From contig DEHD01000035.1 of the NCBI GenBank assembly GCA_002351725.1, positions 4,591-68,590 on the forward strand: a stretch of DNA of 64,000 nt. Direction: 5' to 3'. The DNA is from Prevotella sp. UBA2809 (GTDB lineage: Bacteria > Bacteroidota > Bacteroidia > Bacteroidales > Bacteroidaceae). The translations under genes and the position numbers were made by a program. The notes beneath the pieces are model-generated. The model saw nothing but the letters and a program-made list of their open reading frames with translations. It was not told the origin of the DNA and ran no database searches. Positions 1-6,872 of this stretch are shown here, piece after piece. Numbering within the stretch: position 1 is the stretch's first letter; each line of letters begins with the position of its first letter.

Positions 1-504
1 GGAATAGATAAACAGCGAAATAAGGGCATAGGGCTCTGTTATTTCCTTGTTATCCTTCCAGTTATCATCGGGCGAGATAAGACTCATAACATTGCCATAA
101 ACATAGCAATCCATATCGCAATAGATATTGAAGCCTTTGTTATTCTCATAGTCATTCAGAGTGGTATTACGGCTGAAAAGCTGTACTTTATCGCCAACTT
201 TCAGGGTAAGAGTGGTTCTAATCTCCTTATCACCATCGTCGTGCGCAACAAGCACCGCCTGCTTCTCTCCTCCATTCACACTATAATAAATGGGCTCAGG
301 AAGGTCGGCATCAAGATAGAGGTCGATATCACCATTCGCTACCGCCTCGATGGTTAGAGGATCTTTCAGATCAAGATCACCAACAACGGGGATGTCGACA
401 GGGACATCAACAGCATTGTCGTTAACGTTACAAGCAGTAAATGTAATCACAGAAAGGCCGAAGATAAGGATGGCGGCAAACATCCATAATAAGTTCTTTT
501 TCAT
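1..504 (-). CDS. Partial secreted lipoprotein, probably BspA-like surface protein (N-terminus only)
   Basis: The reading frame opens with ATG at 504 and stays open to the left edge, so only the first 168 residues are present. The start MKKNLLWMFAAILIF is a signal peptide ending in a lipobox-like FTAC, so export and lipidation at a cysteine near residue 25 are expected. The mature part is acidic and beta-rich, and contains a VYGNVMSLI stretch that I associate with the N-terminal region of Bacteroidales BspA/leucine-rich-repeat surface lipoproteins. The repeats themselves would lie outside the window, so the family call is an inference. It lies downstream of the secG terminator and is probably its own unit. 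Other exported lipoproteins remain possible. Confidence 0.6.
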   Translation of the reverse strand, partial: MKKNLLWMFAAILIFGLSVITFTACNVNDNAVDVPVDIPVVGDLDLKDPLTIEAVANGDIDLYLDADLPEPIYYSVNGGEKQAVLVAHDDGDKEIRTTLTLKVGDKVQLFSRNTTLNDYENNKGFNIYCDMDCYVYGNVMSLISPDDNWKDNKEITEPYALISLFIYS

Positions 505-608
505 CGTTAGTAATATTATAGTTTGTACAATTTGGTGCAAATATAAGCAGATTTTTCCAAATTTGGTATTTTTTCCCAATTTTTTTTATATTTAATTGGC
601 AGGATGGG

Positions 609-643
609 GAAAAAAAACAGGGTGAGCAGTGATGCACACCCTG
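609..643 (-). terminator. Intrinsic terminator after secG
   Basis: Read on the minus strand, CAGGGTG pairs with CACCCTG around a 12-base loop and is followed by eight Ts. It sits 27 bases after the secG stop codon and closes the secG operon. Confidence 0.85.
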
Positions 644-669
644 TATTGATGTTGTTTTGTTTTGCAGTT

Positions 670-1047
670 TTACTTCTTCTCTGCTGGAGCTGCGGGAGCC
701 TCTGTTGCAGGAGCCTCGGCTGCTGGAGCAGCGTTCTGCTGCTGGCTAGCACCAAAACCAGGAAGGTTGTTAGGATTGGTAGCTGGAGCCTGATAGTTCT
801 CCATTACTGAGCTATCGCCACCTGCCTGAGGTGCTACGTATGCACAGCATACGCTAACGAGAACCATGAAACCAGCGAGGAACCAAGTGGCCTTCTCGAT
901 GAAGTCGGTAGTCTTGCGAACACCGCCAATCTGGTTATAACCTGAGAACTGAGAAGCAAGACCGCCTCCCTTTGACTCCTGGATGAGCACAATGCCGATC
1001 ATAAGCAGTGCTGCAATCACGATGAGAATTACAAATAATGTGTACAT
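670..1047 (-). CDS. secG: Preprotein translocase subunit SecG
   Basis: SecG is the small inner-membrane partner of SecYE that assists SecA-driven export. The 125-residue protein has the expected two membrane segments (about residues 3-23 and 53-75) joined by the conserved loop ESKGGGLASQF. The C-terminal tail from about residue 90 is rich in Ala, Pro and Glu and ends in a lysine pair; such tails are common in Bacteroidota SecG. The start lies four bases after the stop of the upstream TPR-like gene, so it is the last gene of the sigma54 regulator-lptE-TPR-secG run. A strong terminator follows. Confidence 0.93.
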   Translation of the reverse strand: MYTLFVILIVIAALLMIGIVLIQESKGGGLASQFSGYNQIGGVRKTTDFIEKATWFLAGFMVLVSVCCAYVAPQAGGDSSVMENYQAPATNPNNLPGFGASQQQNAAPAAEAPATEAPAAPAEKK

Positions 1048-1051
1048 TTTT

Positions 1052-1825
1052 TTATTTATTTTTTTTATTGTTATTTATCACTAATTTCTCTAAGAAACGT
1101 ATTTGATCTGCAAAGTAAGCATTTTTTTTCGGATTTTCCAAACTTAATCGCCTAATAATTTCTAAAGCTTTCGAATATCTGCCTTGTTTGATGTAAATTC
1201 GGGCCAAAGTTTCAGTAAAAAACTCTCCACCAACCTCAATTTCGTCATTTTGGGCTATTGATTGAGGCTCAGGACGATACTCGGGCGTTTCACTGAGAGT
1301 GAACTTACCTTTGTCATCATTTATGAACGAATCTATAAGATCTTGACCGAACATTTTCGGCATCTCTCCAGGCATCTCCTGAGTGCCCTCGGGCTCCACC
1401 TCAACAAGGTAGCTGATGTAGTCGACAGCAGCATCGGCAGGTGTGGGTTTGCGCTTGGGTTTGGGATCGATTTCCTCCTCGTAATCCTTAGGAATCTGAT
1501 CAAGGAAATTGTCGATAAGGGTTGAGGTGCGGTCTTCGTTTTCGGCAACCTTTGGCTGGGCAGCCTTCTGCTGGCGCACCATGTTGCGATACTCGTAGTG
1601 GCGACCCTCGATCATCTTGAACACCACGCGGCGGTCGGTGATATAGGCCGAGGCACGGCGTAACTCCTCGTCGAAGGTAGGATCGTGCAGCAGATAGAGG
1701 TTCTGCAGCAACAACAGGCGGGCCGTCTGGAAATAGGGATAGAGTGCGAGCAAGGAGCGCAACTCGTAGAGCGTGTCGCGGTCCATCCTCTCCGGATGTT
1801 TTATCAGTTCGGTGATTCTATCCAT
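1052..1825 (-). CDS. TPR-like cytoplasmic protein of unknown function
   Basis: This 257-residue protein has no signal peptide or membrane segment. The N-terminal 90 residues are helical and contain a TPR-like pattern (LRSLLALYPYFQTARLLLLQN). The middle is low complexity and charged (PKPKRKPTPADAA). The C-terminus (about residues 200-250) has a second helical repeat with the pattern LARIYIKQGRYSKALEIIRR and is the clearest TPR unit. It lies 8 bases after lptE and 4 bases before secG, an arrangement I remember as conserved in Bacteroidales, which suggests an envelope-related role. No enzyme motif is visible and I do not assign a function. Confidence 0.75.
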   Translation of the reverse strand: MDRITELIKHPERMDRDTLYELRSLLALYPYFQTARLLLLQNLYLLHDPTFDEELRRASAYITDRRVVFKMIEGRHYEYRNMVRQQKAAQPKVAENEDRTSTLIDNFLDQIPKDYEEEIDPKPKRKPTPADAAVDYISYLVEVEPEGTQEMPGEMPKMFGQDLIDSFINDDKGKFTLSETPEYRPEPQSIAQNDEIEVGGEFFTETLARIYIKQGRYSKALEIIRRLSLENPKKNAYFADQIRFLEKLVINNNKKNK

Positions 1826-1833
1826 AGATGTTA

Positions 1834-2355
1834 TTACCAGTTGGCTACGGTCTTGTTGAATATCTGGTCGCAGAGGTCTTTTACCATCTGGGTTACCAGC
1901 TCCTCCTGAACGCTGTTGAGCGACTGGGTGGTTTCGTAGCTGGCCGAGGCTGAGAACTGCTGCTCGAAGTCTTCCTTATGATTCTTATTGTTTGTAAATC
2001 GCACGTTTACCGTCATGGTGAGCTCGGTCATGGCCGAATAGCCCTCGGCACTAACGCTCTTGTTTCGCTGCTCATAACGGGTTATCTCACCCTCAATCTT
2101 CAGGTCGCCATTGCGCTTTACCTGCTCAAGACGGGTGTGATTGGCAAACTGATCCTTAAGCTGATTGTTGAACATCGGTCCCATAGGGCCCCAAACATAG
2201 CTACTGCGGATGGGGAACTCAGCTATCTGGATGGTCTTGGTCTGCGAATAATCGATGCTGGCGCCGTTGAACTTGTAGCTTACGGAGCAAGCACTTATGG
2301 TTGCCATTACGGCGGCAACCATCACGATTCGGATATATTTACTGATCGAGGCCAT
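1834..2355 (-). CDS. lptE: LptE-family outer membrane lipoprotein
   Basis: LptE is the lipoprotein that plugs the LptD barrel, through which lipopolysaccharide reaches the cell surface. The 173-residue product has a signal sequence ending ATISAC, giving a lipidated Cys23, followed by VSYKFNGASIDYSQTKTI, typical of the Bacteroidota LptE branch. The remainder alternates beta strands and helices as expected for the small LptE fold. The start overlaps the 3' end of the sigma54 activator by 17 bases, so the two are translationally linked. The length is normal for the family. Confidence 0.87.
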   Translation of the reverse strand: MASISKYIRIVMVAAVMATISACSVSYKFNGASIDYSQTKTIQIAEFPIRSSYVWGPMGPMFNNQLKDQFANHTRLEQVKRNGDLKIEGEITRYEQRNKSVSAEGYSAMTELTMTVNVRFTNNKNHKEDFEQQFSASASYETTQSLNSVQEELVTQMVKDLCDQIFNKTVANW

Positions 2356-3577
2356 ACTGTTTCAATCTGCGATAGAGGGTTCGGTCACTAATGCCCAACT
2401 CCTGGGCGGCTTTCTTGCGGTTGCCATGATTGCGCTCAAGGGCTTTTTCGAGCATCTGCTTGCCAAGGTCGTTGAGGTTCAGGCTCTCCAACTCTTTCTC
2501 GGGCTCGACATACTCCTCAGCGATGGCATCCTCGACAGATGCCACGGGTGTTGGGTGTTGGGTGATGGGTGTTGGATATGTGGTAGGTGCAGGCAGAGGA
2601 TCTACGGTAGTAGGCTTTGAGGTCTGCACATCGTCCAGCTGCTTCTTCAGCGCGCTCATCTCTCGACGCATATCGTTCACATTACCACGGAGCTCGAACA
2701 GAATCTTATACAGAATCTCGCGTTCGTTCTCGAAGCTGTGGTCGCCACTGCCCTCGCGATGGATGGTGGCCAACTGGGTTGACTCCTGATCCTGCGGGAT
2801 GAACTGCGACAGCACCTGAGCGGTGATGTTACGCTCGGGCGAGAGTACACTGATCTGCTCAGTAATATTCTTTAGCTGGCGCACGTTGCCAGGCCACTTG
2901 TAGTGCATAAGCAACTGCTTGGCGCCCTCGTCGAGCACCACGCGGTCCATCTTGTATTTCTCGGCCATCTGCAGGGCAAACAATCGGAACAACAGTATGA
3001 TATCCTCGCCACGCTCGCGCAGAGGGGGCATCTGGATGGGTATAGAGTTGAGACGATAGTAGAGGTCTTCGCGGAAGCGGCCCTCACTGATGGCTTGACG
3101 GATGTTTACGTTTGTAGCGGCTACGATGCGCACATCGGTCTTACGCACCTCGGTAGCTCCCACGGGGATATACTCGCCCGTTTCGAGCACACGCAGCAAT
3201 CGGGCCTGAGTGGCCAATGGCAGCTCGCCCACTTCATCGAGGAACAGGGTGCCCTTATTGGCCACACCGAAGTATCCTGGCGAATCGTTAATGGCACCTG
3301 TGTACGAACCCTTTACATGACCAAAGAGTTCGGAGTCGATAGTACCCTCGGGGATGGAACCGCAGTTGATGGCGAAATACTTTTCGCGACGACGCGGAGA
3401 ATTGTCGTGGATGACACGGGGAATAATCTCCTTACCCACTCCACTCTCACCTACGATGAGCACACTCAAATCGGTGGGCGCAACCTGAAGGGCTACGTCG
3501 AGCACGTGGTTCAATGCATCGCAATTACCTACGATATTGTACCGCTGTTTGATGTTTTGAAGTTCTGATGTCTTCAT
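2339..3577 (-). CDS. Sigma54-dependent transcriptional activator without receiver domain
   Basis: This bacterial enhancer-binding protein activates RpoN-RNA polymerase by ATP hydrolysis. The AAA+ domain begins almost at the N-terminus. Walker A is GESGVGKE at residues 43-50, the sigma54 contact loop is GSYTGA at 90-95 (canonical GAFTGA, so A to S and F to Y), and Walker B is LFLDEVGE at 111-118. An arginine-rich sensor region follows. A Fis-type HTH occupies about residues 375-412. No receiver, GAF or PAS domain precedes the AAA+ module, so activity must be set by level or by partner proteins. A linker near residues 335-350 is encoded by a GGGTGTTGGGT-type repeat, giving TYPTPITQHPTPVA. It is the first gene of the lptE-secG run and its start lies 8 bases past a -7 box. 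Confidence 0.9.
   Translation of the reverse strand: MKTSELQNIKQRYNIVGNCDALNHVLDVALQVAPTDLSVLIVGESGVGKEIIPRVIHDNSPRRREKYFAINCGSIPEGTIDSELFGHVKGSYTGAINDSPGYFGVANKGTLFLDEVGELPLATQARLLRVLETGEYIPVGATEVRKTDVRIVAATNVNIRQAISEGRFREDLYYRLNSIPIQMPPLRERGEDIILLFRLFALQMAEKYKMDRVVLDEGAKQLLMHYKWPGNVRQLKNITEQISVLSPERNITAQVLSQFIPQDQESTQLATIHREGSGDHSFENEREILYKILFELRGNVNDMRREMSALKKQLDDVQTSKPTTVDPLPAPTTYPTPITQHPTPVASVEDAIAEEYVEPEKELESLNLNDLGKQMLEKALERNHGNRKKAAQELGISDRTLYRRLKQYGLDQ
2545..2577. repeat. GGGTGTTGGGT short-period repeat inside a coding region
   Basis: About 3.5 imperfect copies of an 8-9 base unit (GGGTGTTG) are embedded in frame in the sigma54 activator, encoding a Thr/Pro/Gln/His linker. The same unit occurs at 9291-9325 and 25887-25910 in unrelated genes. 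Confidence 0.8.
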
Positions 3578-3585
3578 TGAGCTGA

Positions 3586-3593
3586 CAAAATTA
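3586..3593 (-). promoter_or_regulatory. Promoter -7 box of the sigma54 activator-lptE-secG operon
   Basis: TAATTTTG on the minus strand matches the Bacteroidota TAnnTTTG element. The ATG at 3577 is only 8 bases past it, implying a very short or absent 5' leader. Confidence 0.65.
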
Positions 3594-3642
3594 CATATTT
3601 TTTCTGAAACATCTGCAATTTTGGCAGATTTTTAACGCAAAA

Positions 3643-4647
3643 TCACTTTTCTTTCTTATCAAACTTGATTAAAAGCAGTCCGATAGCGGTCCAAACAAGC
3701 TCACGAACGCGCACAAGCAGGGCAACAAAGATACCTGCATTGGCCGTCATGCTGAGACCCTCGGTACTCATAAGGAATCCACCCTCGCGACCACCAAGCT
3801 GCAACGGCATGAAGAACAGCATGTTGGCAAACAGCGTGGTGAAGGAGTAGATGAGGATGCACTGAGGAATGGTGACCTCGGGCATGATAACCAGCAGGAT
3901 GAAATAAATCTCGAATGTTGACGCCACACGGCACAGCAGCTCGAGGAATACGGCCATCTTGAACGTGTGGGGATTGAGATTGTGCAGAGCTGCTATCTGC
4001 TGATCGACCTCGGCCAGCTTTTCGCGATTGTTCTCAATATAGGGCTGAGCCCACTTCTTTACCATCGGGAAGTGACTGAGCAGCTTCATGCCCGTCATGG
4101 CTATGCCACGCTTATAGCCACGCAGGAAGAACCAGATGGCCAGCAGCGCTATGCCTGCGATGAGAGGCAGTAGAATGTAGCTGAGGGGAGTCATCTTCTG
4201 AGTCAACACATAAAGAGGTACGCTAAGGAACCAGAACCAGAAGTGACTGTAGATGTGGGTCATGACATAGAGGATGACACTCGACGAGGCGCGCTGTCCG
4301 CCAATCTTGGGCGATAGCGACATGATGCGATAAGGCTCGCCACCCATAAGTCCGCCAGGTGTGGCGTAGTTGAGGGCAAAGGCGGAAACGGTGATCTTGT
4401 AGAGCCACCAGAAACCTACCTTGCACTTGCGACAAACACCGTGTTCGTCGCCGATAGTATTGATGATGAGATACCATGAGGCGGTGTTGATTATATAGAG
4501 AAATGCCCATAGCACCAGTACGCCAACGAACCAATAGCCTGCATGACGAATGCCGTCCCAAGCCTGACGGAAGTCAAGCTGGGAGGCCATTATAATGAGA
4601 ACAAGCAATCCGAAAAGGAAAAAGCCGTTCTGATACTTCTTTTTCAT
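3643..4647 (-). CDS. YbhN/UPF0104-family integral membrane protein (lysylphosphatidylglycerol synthase TM-like)
   Basis: The 334-residue protein consists mainly of hydrophobic segments, about eight, with the family's hallmarks SAFALNYATPGGLMGGEPYR (about residues 91-110) and FFMPLQLGGREGGFL in the last third. It corresponds to the flippase-like membrane domain of MprF without the catalytic aminoacyl-transferase domain. Homologues are thought to move or bind lipids at the inner membrane, but the substrate cannot be read from sequence. It lies 31 bases after pdxA, in the same direction, and probably shares its transcript. The start is the ATG at 4647, which gives a lysine-rich cytoplasmic end (MKKKYQNG). 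Confidence 0.8.
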   Translation of the reverse strand: MKKKYQNGFFLFGLLVLIIMASQLDFRQAWDGIRHAGYWFVGVLVLWAFLYIINTASWYLIINTIGDEHGVCRKCKVGFWWLYKITVSAFALNYATPGGLMGGEPYRIMSLSPKIGGQRASSSVILYVMTHIYSHFWFWFLSVPLYVLTQKMTPLSYILLPLIAGIALLAIWFFLRGYKRGIAMTGMKLLSHFPMVKKWAQPYIENNREKLAEVDQQIAALHNLNPHTFKMAVFLELLCRVASTFEIYFILLVIMPEVTIPQCILIYSFTTLFANMLFFMPLQLGGREGGFLMSTEGLSMTANAGIFVALLVRVRELVWTAIGLLLIKFDKKEK

Positions 4648-4678
4648 TTTAGAAACGGGATCTAGTTTGCTTTACGGT

Positions 4679-5713
4679 TTACTTGAACACGTCCTTGGCA
4701 CGAGGCATGGCAAAACGGGCTTTGTCGCCATCCTCACGTTTCTCGTGATAGAGCTTTGGCAGAGGATTGGCAAATGGCTCGTCGTACTCCATGCGATTAC
4801 GGAACATATCTACTGCGGTATAAATGGCTTGGCGCAGCGATGTCGGGTCGGCAATACCCTGTCCGGCAATCTCGAACGATGGTCCATGGTCGGTTGTGGT
4901 GCATATGGCTGTGATACCTGCCTTGAGCTTAACACCAAACTCGGGAGCAAGCGAATTGAATGGCAGCATGCCCTGATCATCGTACATGGCCAGCACGCCA
5001 TCAAACTGCTCGTGATTGTTGCATGCAAAGAACTCCTCGGCAGCGTATGGGCCAAAGGCCTGAACATTCTGCTTCTCGAGTTCGGCAACGGCAGGAGCGA
5101 TGATCTGCTCTTCCTCGGCACCCAGCTGTGGGTTCAGGGCCAGCACGGCAAGGCGGGGATTATTGATGCGGAAATCGCGCTTAAGGCTGTTGAAGAAAAT
5201 CTTTCCCTTCTCAACAATCTTCTCGATGCTGATGGACTGAGCCACCTCCTTGATGGGGAGATGATTGGTGAGCAAGCCGATACGTACGCGATCGCTGAGC
5301 ATGATGGTAAGTGCCTTTTCTTCGCGATTGGGATTAGGATTAGACACTACAGGACCAAGCACAAGCACATCGAAGAGGTGTTTCTGCATATCCTCCTTGG
5401 CGCGGGCTAATGCCTGCTTTGCAGCATTACTGCTGGCCTCGGTGGAATGACCGAACTCTACAGGCACCTCGTCGTCGAAGGTGGCAAGCAGGTTTACACG
5501 CCCGTCCTTAGCCTCCTCGGCATTCTTAATGATGGTAAACTGGGTTTCTATCTGCATGGCCTTACGATGGAAGGTAGCAGCTTTTGGCGAACCATATATA
5601 ATAGGTATGCACATATCGAGCATCATGGGGTCCTCGAAAGCTCGGAGGATTACCTCATAGCCGATGCCGTTGGTGTCGCCATGCGTGATTGCCACGCGAA
5701 TTTTCTTATCCAT
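4679..5713 (-). CDS. pdxA: 4-hydroxythreonine-4-phosphate dehydrogenase PdxA
   Basis: PdxA oxidises 4-phosphohydroxy-L-threonine in the DXP-dependent route to pyridoxal 5'-phosphate. The 344-residue length is normal. The start contains THGDTNGIGYEVILRAF (usual GDPAGIGPE, here with Asn), followed by the metal- and substrate-binding GHSTEASSNAA and, near the C-terminus, TTTDHGPSFEIAGQGIADP with the family DHGtafdiAg motif. The gene follows rlmN by 20 bases, and a short AT repeat (TTTGACTATTTACTATTTGAC) covers the rlmN stop and the gap. Neighbouring genes are not in vitamin B6 metabolism, so this is a housekeeping cluster rather than a pathway operon. Confidence 0.93.
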   Translation of the reverse strand: MDKKIRVAITHGDTNGIGYEVILRAFEDPMMLDMCIPIIYGSPKAATFHRKAMQIETQFTIIKNAEEAKDGRVNLLATFDDEVPVEFGHSTEASSNAAKQALARAKEDMQKHLFDVLVLGPVVSNPNPNREEKALTIMLSDRVRIGLLTNHLPIKEVAQSISIEKIVEKGKIFFNSLKRDFRINNPRLAVLALNPQLGAEEEQIIAPAVAELEKQNVQAFGPYAAEEFFACNNHEQFDGVLAMYDDQGMLPFNSLAPEFGVKLKAGITAICTTTDHGPSFEIAGQGIADPTSLRQAIYTAVDMFRNRMEYDEPFANPLPKLYHEKREDGDKARFAMPRAKDVFK

Positions 5714-5722
5714 AGATATATT

Positions 5723-5752
5723 TGACGATTTGACTATTTACTATTTGACAAT
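5723..5752. repeat. Short-period AT-rich repeat across the rlmN stop codon
   Basis: Imperfect 8-9 base units (GATTTGACT, ATTTACT, ATTTGACA) span the last codons of rlmN (KLSNSK, stop) and the gap before pdxA. Confidence 0.65.
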
Positions 5753-6771
5753 TTCTTAGCCGTACTCAGGAGGCCACAGGCAGCAAAGATGTCTTGGCCG
5801 CGGCTGGCACGGATGGTGGTAAACACACCGTGGGCCGTGAGATAGTCGCGCATGGCCTCCATACGCTTCTCGTCGGCTCCTGGAAGATCAACACCAGGAA
5901 TCTCGTGGAAACGGATAAGGTTTACACGACAATCAAGTCCGCGAAGCAGTTTTATTATCTCGCGAGCATGGGTTGTGGTGTCGTTAAGACCTGCAAAACA
6001 GATGTACTCGAACGAACAACGGCGCTGATGGCTGAAGTCGTACTGCTTCAACAGCTCGACAACATCGGTTATCGACATCTGCTTCTCGGCCAGCATCAGC
6101 TGCTGGCGCTGCTCGGGCAGAGGTGAGTGCATAGAGATAGCCACGTGGCACTCGCTCTCGTCGAGGAAACGCTTAAGCTTGTTCTTTACGCCTACACTCG
6201 ACACAGTGATGCGGCGAGGGCTCCATGCATAACCGTAATCGCTGGTAAGAACCTCGGTGGCACGAAGCACGGCATCGAGGTTATCCATTGGTTCGCCCTG
6301 ACCCATAAACACAATGTTGGTGAGTGTTTCGCGCTCGGGCAGTGAGTATATCTGATTCAGAATGTCGCCGGCACTAAGACTACCCTCGTAGCCCTGCTTA
6401 CCAGTCTGACAGAACAGGCAGTTCATCTTGCAGCCCACCTGGCACGACACACAAAGTGTGGCGCGGTCGCCATCGGGAATGTAGACGGTCTCTACAAAAT
6501 GGCCGCTGACAACGGGGAACAGATATTTTATGGTTCCATCCTTGGAGTGCTGACTATCGATAGGAGCCATACAGCCCACCTGATAGCCCTGACTAAGCTT
6601 CTCGCGGTTGGCCTTCGAGAGATTGGTCATCTCATCGATGGTGCCAACGTGCTGCTGATAGAGCCACTTGGCTATCTGGGCAGCTGTGAACTTGGGCATA
6701 CCCAGTTCAGCCACCACCTGCTGCAATTCGGCAAGCGACATGCCTAATAACACCTTCTTTTCGTCGTTCAT
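5734..6771 (-). CDS. rlmN: 23S rRNA (A2503-C2) / tRNA (A37-C2) methyltransferase RlmN
   Basis: RlmN is a radical-SAM enzyme that methylates A2503 of 23S rRNA and A37 of some tRNAs. The 4Fe-4S cluster motif is CQVGCKMNCLFC, and the family GQGEPMDN motif follows; a conserved C-terminal Cys lies in the segment IRASRGQDIFAACG. I start at the ATG at 6771 (MNDEKKVLLGMS, 345 aa). A longer in-frame extension reaches 7014, but it would cross the promoter box at 6788-6795 and adds sequence unlike the family. The last residues are encoded by an AT-rich short repeat, which also hides the stop. It is divergent from the SpoIID fusion and leads the rlmN-pdxA-ybhN transcript. Confidence 0.94.
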   Translation of the reverse strand: MNDEKKVLLGMSLAELQQVVAELGMPKFTAAQIAKWLYQQHVGTIDEMTNLSKANREKLSQGYQVGCMAPIDSQHSKDGTIKYLFPVVSGHFVETVYIPDGDRATLCVSCQVGCKMNCLFCQTGKQGYEGSLSAGDILNQIYSLPERETLTNIVFMGQGEPMDNLDAVLRATEVLTSDYGYAWSPRRITVSSVGVKNKLKRFLDESECHVAISMHSPLPEQRQQLMLAEKQMSITDVVELLKQYDFSHQRRCSFEYICFAGLNDTTTHAREIIKLLRGLDCRVNLIRFHEIPGVDLPGADEKRMEAMRDYLTAHGVFTTIRASRGQDIFAACGLLSTAKKLSNSK

Positions 6772-6787
6772 CTTAACTTTTTGCCTG

Positions 6788-6795
6788 CAAAGGTA
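6788..6795 (-). promoter_or_regulatory. Promoter -7 box of rlmN
   Basis: TACCTTTG followed by CAGGC on the minus strand fits TAnnTTTGCA, 16 bases upstream of the chosen ATG. Confidence 0.75.
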
Positions 6796-6837
6796 GAAAA
6801 AAAACTTGAATAATATGGTTTTCTCGGAAAATATTGC

Positions 6838-6845
6838 TACTTTTG
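6838..6845 (+). promoter_or_regulatory. Promoter -7 box of the GT2-DUF4922-SpoIID fusion
   Basis: TACTTTTG matches TAnnTTTG and lies 27 bases before the ATG at 6873, back-to-back with the rlmN promoter. Confidence 0.7.
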
Positions 6846-6872
6846 CCTGCAATAAAACAATTATTTCACAGA

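Noticed and set aside
350..810. Small plus-strand frames near the left end
   Set aside because: They are antisense to the lipoprotein and secG and have no codon-like or family features.
3611..3629. Small ATCTGC/GCAGAT hairpin before the YbhN-like stop
   Set aside because: On the minus strand it has no T-run after it. I could not support a terminator or operator call.
6834..6872. TTG start giving a longer SpoIID fusion
   Set aside because: It lies within the -7 box at 6838-6845. The ATG at 6873 is 27 bases downstream of the promoter and fits other starts in the window.
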